From Pseudomonas fluorescens (GTDB lineage: Bacteria; Pseudomonadota; Gammaproteobacteria; Pseudomonadales; Pseudomonadaceae), in contig NZ_CABVHQ010000016.1 in assembly GCF_902497895.1 (NCBI RefSeq), positions 1-64,000 of the forward strand: a DNA stretch of 64,000 nt, written 5' to 3'. Each line of letters opens with the position of its first letter. The stretch's first letter is position 1. The notes beneath the pieces were generated by a model. That model was not told the origin of the DNA. It did no database searches and saw only the letters and a list, made by a program, of their open reading frames with translations. Positions 1 through 8,047 of the stretch are shown piece after piece. Position numbers and translations under genes: made by a program.

Positions 1-326
1 GCCCGTGGGCCGACAAACTCGCCGGCGCCGCTGGCCAGCGCCCGGCGATGGCCGACGCAAACAGCTACTACGGATTGTTGCGTTCAAGCTGTGCCCGGGT
101 GGATGTGTGGCACACCACCTACCATCACCCCCTTCCAGGCGCCGCTGCGGTGGTGGAGTGGTTCAAGGGCAGTGGCCTGCGGCCCTTTCTTGATCCGCTC
201 GACGAGGCTGAGCGGGAGGAGTACCTGAGGCGCTATACCGCGGCGATCGAACAGGCGTATCCGGTGTTGGCTGATGGCGAGGTGCTGCTGCCATTTCCAC
301 GGATGTTTATTGTGGCGACGCGGTAA
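1..326 (+). CDS. tam: Trans-aconitate 2-methyltransferase, C-terminal part
   Basis: The 3' end of a gene that starts before the window; the reading frame is open from base 3. The visible ~107 residues match the C-terminal part of trans-aconitate 2-methyltransferase, a SAM-dependent enzyme that esterifies trans-aconitate, an inhibitor of aconitase. Recognisable segments are VDVWHTTYHHPLP, AVVEWFKGSGLRPFL and the terminal FPRMFIVATR, which follow the E. coli Tam C-terminus closely. The SAM-binding motifs lie outside the window, so the call rests on this C-terminal similarity as recalled. A terminator follows 25 bases after the stop. Confidence 0.85.
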   Translation, partial: PWADKLAGAAGQRPAMADANSYYGLLRSSCARVDVWHTTYHHPLPGAAAVVEWFKGSGLRPFLDPLDEAEREEYLRRYTAAIEQAYPVLADGEVLLPFPRMFIVATR

Positions 327-350
327 CAGCAGCACTTGAACGGCACCCAC

Positions 351-382
351 AAAAAAACCGGCCACTTGGACCGGTTTTTTGT
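351..382. terminator. Rho-independent terminator after tam
   Basis: An A-run, the inverted repeat AACCGG(CC)..GGACCGGTT and a T-run form a hairpin that should work in both directions. It closes the tam transcript just before the prophage boundary. Confidence 0.85.
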
Positions 383-428
383 TGTCTCTGCATCCCCCGT
401 CAAAACATCACGACGTTGGACTCAATAA

Positions 429-474
429 AGTGGAGCGGGTGAAGGGAATCGAACCCTCGTTATCAGCTTGGGAA
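429..474. repeat. attL: left 46-bp prophage attachment repeat
   Basis: Identical to 35127-35172. It contains the 3' half of tRNA-Gly(CCC), from the anticodon loop to the CCA end, reading on the minus strand. Identity stops at the first anticodon-loop base, so the left junction has lost the 5' half of the tRNA. Any protein read across it is a tRNA artefact. Confidence 0.95.
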
Positions 475-582
475 ACTATGGTGGGTGGAGTATCAGGGAG
501 ACACGTAAGGTATGCTTGTGTGCGTTTAAGTCAGCAGGATCAAGGCTTTGCGCAACGTGGTCAGTTTCATGCTGTTCCACCG

Positions 583-627
583 GTCGCCCCCATATTCCGG
601 CCTAACGGCCCCCAGATACGGCCCCCA
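583..627. promoter_or_regulatory. Candidate integrase arm-type sites, left end
   Basis: Three direct copies of a C5-A motif occur just upstream of int: GTCGCCCCCA (583-592), ACGGCCCCCA (605-614) and ACGGCCCCCA (618-627). The same decamer recurs at the right end (35061-35082) with similar close spacing. Position at both prophage ends next to the att cores suggests binding sites for the integrase arm domain. This is inference from arrangement only. The last copy ends immediately before the int start codon, so binding could also repress int. Confidence 0.5.
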
Positions 628-628
628 A

Positions 629-1834
629 ATGCTTACGGACAAACAGATCAGGGCAATGAAGCCTGAGGAACGGGAATACACGGTTTCGGATGGACGCAGT
701 GCGCGAGGCGAAGGCGTCTTGATGCTGCGAGTGCGACCAACCGGCACCAAGGAGTTTTATTTCCAGCGTCGACTGGATGGAAAGAAGATCAAAACCAAAC
801 TCGGTACGTGGCCAGCGATGAGCCTGACTGGCGCACGAGATCTATGCCGAGTGGAAAAAGAGGTGGTGATTGCCGCCGGGACCTTTCAGAACTTGCTGGA
901 TGCTTACACGAACAAGCTTGAGGGCGAAGGTGCTGCCTCTGCCTCAGACGTGAAGTGGTCGTTGAAGCATTACGTCGCTGACCCGTTTCCCAATCTGGCT
1001 TCACGCCCTGCTGCCTTGATCGGGCCTGGTGAGATCCGCGACATCCTGGCCAAGATGATCAATGCCGGTGTTACCACCTACTGCAATAGGGTCCGATCAC
1101 AGCTGCACGCCGCGTTCCAGGTTGGACTTGAGCAAGAGTTCAACCCCCGCAGCTACCAGAAGACAGCGTTGAAGTTCGGCCTGAACAGCAACCCGGTGAC
1201 CAGCGTGCCGGTTCAGGCCGACTGGGAACGTCCTGGTGATCGGGCACTATCCACCGACGAGTTGGCCAGGCTCTGGCAAATGCTGCCGGAACACTTAACG
1301 TTGGTTACATCTGAGTTGCTTAAGTTTCTGATTGCCTCAGGGGGACAGCGTCCGGAGCAGCTGCTCGCGAGTGAGCGTCGGCACTACTTCAAAGACCACC
1401 TGGTCATTCGGAACAAGAAGGGAAGGGAGGGGGAGCGGTCGCTGCATGCCGTGCCATACAACACGCTGATGCGCCGCAGTTTGAAGGTGATGGACGAGAT
1501 CTCCGAAACCAGCATCTACCCGTTTGAAGGCAAAGTGGAAGGGAAGGCCCTACACACGCAGTCGTTATCCCGAGCTGTCACTAAGTTGTACGGCCGCCAT
1601 ACCGACAAATTCAATGGACCGTTCACTTTGCGTGATATACGGCGAACCTGCAAAACCCTGATGGGTGTTGCTGGGTTGAGTAAGGAGGTTCGCGATCGAA
1701 TTCAGGGCCATGCATTCAGCGATGTCTCGTCGAAGCACTATGACCGTCACGATTACTTCAAGGAAAAGCAGCAGGGACTGCTGCGTTGGTCAGTGTGGCT
1801 GCACAAGAACGTGGTCAACGCCGAGCTGAAATGA
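629..1834 (+). CDS. int: Tyrosine recombinase, prophage integrase
   Basis: A 401-aa tyrosine recombinase that would integrate and excise the prophage at tRNA-Gly. The N-terminus (LTDKQIRAMKPEERE, then GVLMLRVRPTGTKEFYF) is the DUF4102-type arm-binding domain of P4-like integrases. The catalytic domain shows the first Arg in GGQRPEQLL, box II as TLRDIRRTCKT with the usual His replaced by Arg, the His of QGHAF, and the nucleophile Tyr371 in SKHYDRHDY. An upstream in-frame ATG at 548 is possible. The start at 629 was preferred because the protein then begins where the family begins and the extra 27 residues would lie over the repeat motifs. It is transcribed away from attL. Confidence 0.93.
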   Translation: MLTDKQIRAMKPEEREYTVSDGRSARGEGVLMLRVRPTGTKEFYFQRRLDGKKIKTKLGTWPAMSLTGARDLCRVEKEVVIAAGTFQNLLDAYTNKLEGEGAASASDVKWSLKHYVADPFPNLASRPAALIGPGEIRDILAKMINAGVTTYCNRVRSQLHAAFQVGLEQEFNPRSYQKTALKFGLNSNPVTSVPVQADWERPGDRALSTDELARLWQMLPEHLTLVTSELLKFLIASGGQRPEQLLASERRHYFKDHLVIRNKKGREGERSLHAVPYNTLMRRSLKVMDEISETSIYPFEGKVEGKALHTQSLSRAVTKLYGRHTDKFNGPFTLRDIRRTCKTLMGVAGLSKEVRDRIQGHAFSDVSSKHYDRHDYFKEKQQGLLRWSVWLHKNVVNAELK

Positions 1835-1844
1835 GTGAAGCCGC

Positions 1845-2057
1845 TCACGCGGCTTCGACGGGGTCAGAAGATGTCCATTTCTGCGGATCTTGCTGCCAGC
1901 TGGCGATTGAGGATTCACGCCAACCGACCCGCCCTGGTGAGATGGCCACCGCCCTTGGGAATTTCCCCTGTTTGATAACGCGCCAGAGGGTAGTTCTGGA
2001 AAGGGAAGTGACCTCGAGCACATCCCTTTCCCGCATGAAACGATCCAACTTACTCAC
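1845..2057 (-). CDS. AlpA-like DNA-binding protein, excisionase candidate
   Basis: A protein of about 70 aa with a winged-helix/HTH of the AlpA (prophage CP4-57 activator) type: MRERDVLEVTSLSRTTLWR followed by FPRAVAISPGRVGWRESSI. AlpA-family proteins in such elements bind att regions as excisionases or activate int. The GTG at 2057 is preferred: an AAAGGGGG ribosome-binding sequence precedes it and it overlaps the stop of the upstream gene, suggesting coupled translation. An ATG at 2108 would give 87 aa. It lies convergent to int at the end of the leftward early operon. Confidence 0.8.
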   Translation of the reverse strand: MSKLDRFMRERDVLEVTSLSRTTLWRVIKQGKFPRAVAISPGRVGWRESSIASWQQDPQKWTSSDPVEAA

Positions 2058-2313
2058 ACCTTTCCCCCCTTTGCTTCTGAAACCGTGTGGCTTGGCCTCG
2101 CACACCATCGAATCGGCCTGAGAGTGGGCTAGCCCAAAACACCTGATTTTTCTTCAACCCAAGAGCCTTTGCTTTGCCATGTACAGCACTCAGGGGCCGA
2201 TCAAGGCGAGCCGCGACGTCGACGGTGGCGAGATCTGGATAAAGGCGCTCGAGTAGTGCGACTTCGTGGGTGGTCCAAAAACGTCTGGACCGGATTCTTC
2301 TTGTTGCCGACAT
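2050..2313 (-). CDS. Small Myb/SANT-like DNA-binding phage protein
   Basis: An 87-aa protein with an N-terminal basic stretch (RRIRSRRFWT) and a pattern like a SANT/Myb helix set: FWTTHEVALLERLYPDL, DVAARLDRPLSAVHGKAKALGL. This resembles the small homeodomain-like domains common in phage early regions, which suggests DNA binding. No specific role can be assigned. AAGGAAG precedes the ATG. Its stop overlaps the start of the alpA-like gene, and the gene above ends 3 bases before its start, so it is one operon. Confidence 0.6.
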   Translation of the reverse strand: MSATRRIRSRRFWTTHEVALLERLYPDLATVDVAARLDRPLSAVHGKAKALGLKKNQVFWASPLSGRFDGVRGQATRFQKQRGERCE

Positions 2314-2315
2314 GG

Positions 2316-2759
2316 TCAGTCTTCCTTCGCGGCTGGTAATTCAGTCAGTTCGACTTCAAAGAATCCGGGTACGTCGACATCGGCGCCGATGATCCGCATA
2401 CCGCACCAGCCATACGGTTTCTCGTCCGCCTCGCAGCCCCAAAAACCCTCGGTGCTGTGCAGGTCATGGGTCCAACTGGCGCCGGGGTTGTCACCGAACA
2501 TATTCTTAAAGGTCGGGGTAAAACCTGCTCCGCCTTGCTCGAGCATGATCCTGATCATGGTAGAGCCGGCCAGTCGGATCGCGACGCGTATGACATCGCC
2601 ACCTTCATCCATCAGCCTGGTTTGATCGTCGGAAAGATAGTTGTTGATCATGGCTGCCCGTTCAGGCGTCAACACGTCGAGATTGACCTCGAGCAGCACC
2701 TCGTAGTCTTTCCAGGATTCACTCACTTTGAAGCGTTTGATATTAGTTTGCTCAGACAT
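2316..2759 (-). CDS. DUF2528-like phage early protein
   Basis: A 147-aa soluble protein of unknown function. The pattern FKVSESWKDYEVLLEVNLDVLTPE followed by NNYLS and a GGDVIRVAIRLAG segment resembles DUF2528 proteins of Pseudomonas prophages; this match is from memory. The start at 2759 (MSEQTNIK) was chosen because it overlaps the upstream stop by 8 bases and the 24 residues above it look like out-of-frame translation. It has no signal peptide or membrane segment and lies within the leftward early operon. Confidence 0.6.
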   Translation of the reverse strand: MSEQTNIKRFKVSESWKDYEVLLEVNLDVLTPERAAMINNYLSDDQTRLMDEGGDVIRVAIRLAGSTMIRIMLEQGGAGFTPTFKNMFGDNPGASWTHDLHSTEGFWGCEADEKPYGWCGMRIIGADVDVPGFFEVELTELPAAKED

Positions 2760-3033
2760 GATTTCGGCCCTGCAGCTGCTGGATAGATTTGGTGGGAATA
2801 GCGAGCGCTTGGGCGACGACAAGCGCTTCAACGTCGGTCAGGTCGCCTTGGGCTTGAGCCATGGTGACCAGCGACTCGAGGCGGATCCGAGCGTCGGGCG
2901 TCTTCTGTACCTTGTAATCGAATAGCGCGGTACCGACGATGCGGATTGCCATCAGGTGCCGTGCCGCTTGCATGCTCTCTGCTGCCAATGTGGTAGCCTT
3001 TGGGTCGCTGCTGCTTTGGTGCTGTGCTTGCAT
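2752..3033 (-). CDS. Hypothetical phage early protein
   Basis: A 93-aa protein that I do not recognise. It is Ala/Gln-rich with predicted helices (ESMQAARHLMAIRIVGTAL, VEALVVAQALAIPTKS). GAGGG lies 8 bases before the ATG. The stop overlaps the next start, so translation of the two is probably coupled. Confidence 0.55.
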   Translation of the reverse strand: MQAQHQSSSDPKATTLAAESMQAARHLMAIRIVGTALFDYKVQKTPDARIRLESLVTMAQAQGDLTDVEALVVAQALAIPTKSIQQLQGRNHV

Positions 3034-3101
3034 GGTGTTGCCCTCAGTGGTGGTTGGTGTCGGGGAGGTGCGAACTCCTCGACACCGCTCTTCAATTTCG
3101 G

Positions 3102-3395
3102 TTAGTCCTGGCGTGCCAGGTGAATAACCAAGTCGTCAAAATTCGGGTCGCCCTCAGCGCATGACCGCCACTCCAAAACCTTCAGAATTTGCAACCGGCT
3201 GCAGTCGTCCACCAGGATCTCTCGCTGGCCACCTGCTGCTCGAACTTCCAAAATCTGCAGTAGCCCGTCTTCGCCATACGCTCCGGCTTGTATGATCGGG
3301 GTGTTCTTTCCCGCCGCGATCAGCCGGTCTTGGATCTCCTGCAGCTTGCTGGTCTTGCCGTCGCCGGCGTTGCCTATGAACACTTGAACTTGCAT
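3102..3395 (-). CDS. Small P-loop protein
   Basis: A 97-aa protein that opens with a beta strand and a Walker A motif, VQVFIGNAGDGKTSKL (residues 8-15 GNAGDGKT). A later hydrophobic strand ending in acids (REILVDDCSR) could serve as Walker B. It has a near-perfect ribosome-binding site, AAGGAGGAA, before the ATG at 3395, which decides the start over the longer frame. It is transcribed 22 bases after the primase gene. At under 100 residues it is about half of a normal P-loop NTPase core, so it may be a nucleotide-binding accessory to replication. Confidence 0.6.
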   Translation of the reverse strand: MQVQVFIGNAGDGKTSKLQEIQDRLIAAGKNTPIIQAGAYGEDGLLQILEVRAAGGQREILVDDCSRLQILKVLEWRSCAEGDPNFDDLVIHLARQD

Positions 3396-3417
3396 CTGCA
3401 CTTCCTCCTTTGTGGTT

Positions 3418-6111
3418 TCAGGCAGCCTGGAAAATCCAGCACCGCACGGTTTTCGGTTTGTCGGCGGCATCGGTATCCCATGCCGAGCAGACGTTTCTGT
3501 TGGTCTCAACAAACTTGGGGCACTTGCTTGTTTTCAGGTGGCGCTTGAGCTCGGTCAAGTCAGGGACTTTCTGGCGTTTCTCTGCGGCTTCCTTGGCGAA
3601 GTCGTTGAGGTTCACCGCAATCAGGCCGTCATTGCGGGAGTGGTTGAGCCCACCTGCAGCGCTGTTCAAGTACTCGTACAACTCCCAGAACTCGACGACG
3701 ATCGGGTGATCAGCGTTGATCGCCAGCTGGCGTTCCTTGGCCATGCTCTGGATCTCAGCGTGGGCCGCGTCCACCTGGTGCTTTTTCAGTGGGACAACGT
3801 GAACCAGGGCATCGACTAGCGCGTGCAGCTGGGCGTGATTCTTCGCGATCCGGACGGTGCGGATCTCGGGCAGGGCCAGCAGCTGCTGTTCGTATTTGGG
3901 CCCCTTTTCGCGGACGGTCTCCATCACCTTGCTTTCCATCATGGTGGCCTTGACCAGGAAGCCGCTGACGCGGTCGACCGGCATACGCTCAAGCTTTTCC
4001 ACCAGCAATTTGGTTTGCGGCGTCTGCCCGTCCTTTGTCATGGCGATGTGCACCAGGCGTTGCAGAATGGGTTCGGAAGCGTTCACCGCGTGGTTCTGGC
4101 CGATGACCACAGCGCCACGGAAAGGAGGCTCGCGGGTGTCGTTGCCGTTGTTCTTCACACCGGTGGAGCGGACGCTGCGCCCGTTGTAGGCGGTTTTCAG
4201 TTCGTCCCAGTCGTACTGTTTGGTTTGGCTGCCATCGGTCTTTTCCCGCTCCGATTCGATCAGCACCACCGGCAGATTGCCGACCTGGGCGAAGTTACGT
4301 GCTCGAGCAACTGGAGTGCCCTTGGTTGGGTCGAAACCCTCGTAGTCGATACGACCGCAGAGCTTCCATAGGAACTCGATCAGCGTGGACTTACCGGCGC
4401 CTGGCTCACCGATGATTTCCATGAAGGGGTAGCTTTTCTGGTGCTGCCGGATCTGCTCGGCGAATAGCGAGCCGAACCAGAATGCGAGCGCGACCAGGCC
4501 CTTGGCACCGAAGCATTGCCAGATGATGTCCAGCCACTCGGTGTCGAACTTCTCCAGGTCCGTGTTCAGGTTGAGGATCACCGACTGGCTGAGGGTCTTG
4601 ATGCTCAGCCGGTCCATGTCGAAGAAATCCTCCTCGTTCAGCTTGAACACTTTCCCATCGCGCACCGCCACGTCGCCGTAGACGTACGCGCTGTGCTCAC
4701 GGGTGTAGCCGGTGAAGTCAATGGTCTGAACGGTCTTGAGGGCGTCGGTTTGCTCCTCAATGAAGGCGTCCAGCTGCTGGGTGGTACCAGTGAACATCCC
4801 GCCCGGGGCAATGCCGAGAAGGCGCTTCTTGAACTCTGCAGACGAGGCGATCTGCGAGCTGGTGAAGGTGTTCTTAATCGGTGCAGCGTCGTGGGCGAAC
4901 GTGATCCGGAAGTAGTACCAGGACTCGTCGGTGAGTTTGTTTTCCTGGTAGTACAGGGCCTTCGGGTTACAGGTGGCGATGCGCTGCAGCGCGCCGCACT
5001 GCTGCATGGCCTTGGACCGCATCTGCTTGTTGTTCAACTGCTGGTCATCGTGGTGGTCGCTGTCCTCGAGCTCCTGGATTGCCTTGTTGTATTTCTCCAG
5101 GTCGAGCTTGAACCAGTACAGGCGGTTGCCGAACTCCAAGTGGAATTCGCTGCGACGCTTCCAATCGAACATCACCAGGGCTTTCTCGGTGGCGTTCTCA
5201 GCGATCAGCAGGGCACCGTGGTGCCGGGCGGTGGTGATGTCTTTGTCGACCTGAGCATCACGCTTCTCGCCTTCGTCCAGGAATTGCCAACGCTGGTGAA
5301 GATCGTTCCAGTCGGCCTTTCTGTTATCCCGCTGTGGGATCTGGGCTGCTTCGCAGGTGAATCCCAGTTCACGGGCCATACGGACCCAACGTTTGGTGTA
5401 AGCGTGTGCACCAGGTTCGTTATCCAGTGCCCAAACCAGCTTTGGCAGGTTGCCTGGGCGAGCCGCTACCAGCGCGTTCAAAGAGTCGGCCGGGAAGGCG
5501 TTTGAGGACATTGCCGACACGGCGGCGATGTTGTGGTGTACCAAGGCAAGCGCATCGAAGATGCCCTCGACAATCCAGATCTCTTTCGCCTCGAGCACGT
5601 CGACGCACGGCGGACACCACCAAAAGCCTTTGTAGGATTCACCTGGCTTGAAGCGGGCTTTCATCTTGCCGAAGCGCGACGGCTTGTCGATCAGGCGTTC
5701 CCAATAGCCGCCTTTCTCTAGGGCGAAGCGCACCGTCGCACTGCCAGCGTCGTGCTGGGTGGAGTAGTACGTTTCCTGTGTGAACCAACCGCCGATCAAT
5801 GAAATATCGAAGCCGCGGGCAAACTCAAGGTATGCGCGCGCCGTCGCTGTCGGGGCGTTCTCTGTAGCTGGAACGCGCTTGCTCCAGTCTTCAAAGAGGT
5901 CGTCGTAGATCTCCTTCACATGCACCGTGTGGCCGCACTTTTCCTGACGTCCGCAGATGAGCTGCCACGGACTGTCGAAACGGGTGTACAGCTCTTTTTT
6001 GTTGCACTTGGGGCAAATACCACCTCGCATGTAGTTGGTGGGAACACGGTGTTTAAGGCCGAAGTCGGACTCGATGCGCTGCAGAACGTCGTGACGCAGA
6101 TCGTCTCTCAT
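3418..6111 (-). CDS. Prophage DNA primase-helicase (TOPRIM plus P-loop)
   Basis: An 897-aa replication protein. In order it has a zinc ribbon near the N-terminus (C33-P-K-C36, C53, C59-GH), a TOPRIM primase core with WIVEGIFDAL (Glu182) and WALDNEPGA, and a C-terminal helicase-like ATPase with Walker A GEPGAGKST (from residue 568). This layout matches phage primase-helicases that initiate replication alone, as in P4 alpha and related proteins. No P2-type A rolling-circle initiator is found, so this protein probably defines the replication mode. It lies in the leftward early operon below the CII-like gene. Confidence 0.85.
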   Translation of the reverse strand: MRDDLRHDVLQRIESDFGLKHRVPTNYMRGGICPKCNKKELYTRFDSPWQLICGRQEKCGHTVHVKEIYDDLFEDWSKRVPATENAPTATARAYLEFARGFDISLIGGWFTQETYYSTQHDAGSATVRFALEKGGYWERLIDKPSRFGKMKARFKPGESYKGFWWCPPCVDVLEAKEIWIVEGIFDALALVHHNIAAVSAMSSNAFPADSLNALVAARPGNLPKLVWALDNEPGAHAYTKRWVRMARELGFTCEAAQIPQRDNRKADWNDLHQRWQFLDEGEKRDAQVDKDITTARHHGALLIAENATEKALVMFDWKRRSEFHLEFGNRLYWFKLDLEKYNKAIQELEDSDHHDDQQLNNKQMRSKAMQQCGALQRIATCNPKALYYQENKLTDESWYYFRITFAHDAAPIKNTFTSSQIASSAEFKKRLLGIAPGGMFTGTTQQLDAFIEEQTDALKTVQTIDFTGYTREHSAYVYGDVAVRDGKVFKLNEEDFFDMDRLSIKTLSQSVILNLNTDLEKFDTEWLDIIWQCFGAKGLVALAFWFGSLFAEQIRQHQKSYPFMEIIGEPGAGKSTLIEFLWKLCGRIDYEGFDPTKGTPVARARNFAQVGNLPVVLIESEREKTDGSQTKQYDWDELKTAYNGRSVRSTGVKNNGNDTREPPFRGAVVIGQNHAVNASEPILQRLVHIAMTKDGQTPQTKLLVEKLERMPVDRVSGFLVKATMMESKVMETVREKGPKYEQQLLALPEIRTVRIAKNHAQLHALVDALVHVVPLKKHQVDAAHAEIQSMAKERQLAINADHPIVVEFWELYEYLNSAAGGLNHSRNDGLIAVNLNDFAKEAAEKRQKVPDLTELKRHLKTSKCPKFVETNRNVCSAWDTDAADKPKTVRCWIFQAA

Positions 6112-6113
6112 GG

Positions 6114-6359
6114 TTACTTCACTGCTTTGAGGCTAAGGCCAAGGCTTTGGGTGAGGGCGCCGATCAAGTGCTTTTGTGCGGCCATCACAGGGCTATTGGC
6201 GAGAATTGATCCGTGGCGCAGGCCATCAGGAATCAGTCGATATTGGTCTGCGTACCAAAGGTCATTGAGGCTGAGACGGTATTGCTCGCGTAGGTTGGCC
6301 AAGAGCGCTTGGGCCTGACCTGGTGTCAGTTTTGCGTTGATGTTCATGGCGTTTTCCAT
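6114..6359 (-). CDS. Hypothetical phage early protein
   Basis: An 81-aa protein, unrecognised, with helical content (TPGQAQALLANLREQYRL). The ATG at 6359 has GAGG seven bases upstream and was preferred over a TTG two codons earlier. It ends two bases before the primase start, so it belongs to the replication operon. Confidence 0.6.
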   Translation of the reverse strand: MENAMNINAKLTPGQAQALLANLREQYRLSLNDLWYADQYRLIPDGLRHGSILANSPVMAAQKHLIGALTQSLGLSLKAVK

Positions 6360-6431
6360 CGTCAAACCTCAATTTCGGGCGCAGCTCACCCAAACCCACG
6401 GGGGTGGGGCAGGCGATTTATCGGGTGGTTG

Positions 6432-6797
6432 TTACGGAGCTGTTACGCGAAAACGACCGATGTCCGGTGCGTTGATGATGCGTTCGTAAATGAGGCTGAC
6501 AGGTACGGCCCATTGGGCACCGGTGACAGGATCAACAATTACTGTGTGGGTCGGTGTGCTGCTCTGGATGTTCAAACGCTGCCGATCGCGGATAGCGCTC
6601 ACCTCGCTGTTGGCCAGATGAACCATCTTTTCAGCGACCTGAGTGAGTACGTCGTAATCGGTTACCAGGTGATGCACTGCGCGGTCGAACAGTTGCTGAT
6701 CGTCGCCCAGGTGTTCGCACTGGTGGCGCTCAAGGAAGGAGAGGGCGGCGGCTTTGAGCATGTCCTGGTATTCCTTTACAGCAGGCAATGAGTTCAC
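6432..6797 (-). CDS. Hypothetical phage early protein
   Basis: A 121-aa soluble protein that I do not recognise. It begins with GTG, preceded by AGAGG at good spacing, and this GTG overlaps the TGA of the CII-like gene. The N-terminal half is helical (MLKAAALSFLERHQCEHLGDD, DYDVLTQVAEKMVHLANSEV) and the C-terminal half looks beta-rich. Position directly below the CII-like gene suggests an early regulatory or replication accessory role, not shown by any motif. Confidence 0.6.
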   Translation of the reverse strand: MNSLPAVKEYQDMLKAAALSFLERHQCEHLGDDQQLFDRAVHHLVTDYDVLTQVAEKMVHLANSEVSAIRDRQRLNIQSSTPTHTVIVDPVTGAQWAVPVSLIYERIINAPDIGRFRVTAP

Positions 6798-7273
6798 TGG
6801 GTAACCTCTGATTTCGATGCGTGCAACTGGATGACTGCAAGTACTTCCGCATGTCTGGCAGCCATATGCAGGTTGTCAGCTCTGAGGATGGCATCGGCTT
6901 CCGCTTGGTTGATCACGCCGTCTTCAAGAGCTTTGGCAATGATCTGGTCTACCGTCCCGCGTTTGGCTGCTGTCTGTACGCACCTGGTGTACAGCTCAAC
7001 ATTGTCCAGAGAGTCAGGCTCAGCGACCGGTACGAACATGCCGCCGTACATGGCTGCGACATATTCCGGTAAGTGGTTTGTGCCTGTTTCCTGCTCGAGC
7101 TGATAGATCTGAGCATCGGTCAACGGTCGGCTGTTGTTGTTCTCATACGCATGGTTGTCGAACTTCTTAAGCGGCAAACCAATCCGGGCCGCTGCGCATT
7201 CACGCCCACCTGGATAGCTGCAGATAATCGCGCTGACTACTTGTCGACGGGTATTTAGAACTGAGCTTTTCAT
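6794..7273 (-). CDS. CII-like / YmfL-family phage regulator
   Basis: A 159-aa protein. Residues 10-50 read VVSAIICSYPGGRECAAARIGL then FDNHAYENNNSRPLTDAQIYQLE, the pattern of YmfL (e14) and phage CII-like regulators: a divergent HTH that measures a 'PGG' turn and an E-N-R/N-L-Y segment. These proteins follow Cro in lambdoid and P2-like elements and regulate the early operon. The start at 7273 is preferred over 7303 because AGGGA lies upstream and it avoids overlap with the Cro-like stop. Confidence 0.7.
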   Translation of the reverse strand: MKSSVLNTRRQVVSAIICSYPGGRECAAARIGLPLKKFDNHAYENNNSRPLTDAQIYQLEQETGTNHLPEYVAAMYGGMFVPVAEPDSLDNVELYTRCVQTAAKRGTVDQIIAKALEDGVINQAEADAILRADNLHMAARHAEVLAVIQLHASKSEVTQ

Positions 7274-7302
7274 CTTCTGCTTTTCCCTGTGGCCCAGTGC
7301 CA

Positions 7303-7503
7303 TTACTGTTCGATCACGCCGTCTTTGATACCGAGCAGCACCGCGGCGCGATGTGCCTCCCCTCGGCGACCTTTTTTACGTCCGTTCAAAAGGTCGCTGA
7401 CCAAATTCTTGTTCAGTGCATGAATGCGACTGAATTCCGCAATGCTGATCCCTCTGCGATCCAGTTCCGTGCGGGCTTGCTCGGGTGTAAGGGTGGCGGG
7501 CAT
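7303..7503 (-). CDS. Cro-like DNA-binding protein
   Basis: A 66-aa HTH protein: TPEQARTELDRRGISIAEFSRIHALNKNL then VSDLLNGRKKGRRGEAHRAAVLLGIKDGV. The 'NGRKKGRRGEAH' loop and 'LGIKDG' ending are typical of small Cro-type regulators next to phage repressors. It is the first gene of the leftward early operon and divergent from the repressor gene. The 93-bp gap between them carries repeated half-sites. Confidence 0.75.
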   Translation of the reverse strand: MPATLTPEQARTELDRRGISIAEFSRIHALNKNLVSDLLNGRKKGRRGEAHRAAVLLGIKDGVIEQ

Positions 7504-7596
7504 AGTGTTCGCTCGTGTTGTTTCGTGTTCATTAGCGGCGATTATGATCGTTTATTTGGTCTTGTAAAGGGTGCAAGCTTGAAAAATTGTTCTTCT
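7504..7596. promoter_or_regulatory. Candidate repressor/Cro operator region
   Basis: The divergent promoter region of cro-like and cI-like genes. GTGTTC (7505-7510), CGTGTTG (7514-7520) and CGTGTTC (7524-7530) are direct repeats spaced 9-10 bases, one helical turn. They sit right at the Cro-like start codon, where a repressor would block leftward transcription. A TTG with AAAGGG upstream (7579) is an alternative start for the repressor. Operator identity is inferred from position and repetition. Confidence 0.55.
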
Positions 7597-7947
7597 ATGG
7601 AAGAAGTAACGAGCAGCGTAGGTGATCGTCTTCGCGAAGAACGGACCCGGCTCGATTTGAAACAAGAGGATTTGGCTCTCGTCGGCGGTAAAAATCGCAA
7701 CACGCAAGGCAGCTACGAGCGGGGCACCCGGAATCCAGATACCGCGTACCTTGCCGCTGTGGCAGGACTGGGAGTCGACGTTCTTTACGTCGTTACAGGT
7801 ACCCGGACTCCAGTGCCCATTGTTGATCTGAGTGAGGACGATGAGCAGTTGTTGAAGCGATATCACAGCATCACTCCAGATGACCAAAAAGCTGTGCGTC
7901 GCTTTCTGAAAGCCATGGCTGATGACGCTGCCCGAGATCGGAATTAG
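7597..7947 (+). CDS. CI-like prophage repressor without peptidase domain
   Basis: A 116-aa XRE-family regulator. Residues 8-60 form the HTH (VGDRLREERTRLDLKQEDLALV, then NTQGSYERGTRNPDTAYLAAVAGLGVDVLYVVTG). The remaining ~50 residues (SEDDEQLLKRYHSITPDDQKAVRRFL) are a short helical tail. There is no S24/LexA-like domain, no Ala-Gly cleavage site and no Ser-Lys dyad, so RecA-driven self-cleavage is not expected. This resembles the non-cleaved repressors of the P2/186 group in logic. A TTG at 7579 could add six residues. It is divergent from the Cro-like gene. Confidence 0.8.
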   Translation: MEEVTSSVGDRLREERTRLDLKQEDLALVGGKNRNTQGSYERGTRNPDTAYLAAVAGLGVDVLYVVTGTRTPVPIVDLSEDDEQLLKRYHSITPDDQKAVRRFLKAMADDAARDRN

Positions 7948-8047
7948 CCTGTAACAAACCATGTAGGTCATTCGTCGCACCCCCTTACTAAAGCGAGTTT
8001 CCGCCCCGATAACGTCGATTCAGCAATGCATTTATGGAGTAGTAAGC

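Noticed and set aside
379-666. ORF with VKGIEPSLSAWE-type peptide
   Set aside because: It is a translation of the tRNA-Gly attL repeat, a common annotation artefact.
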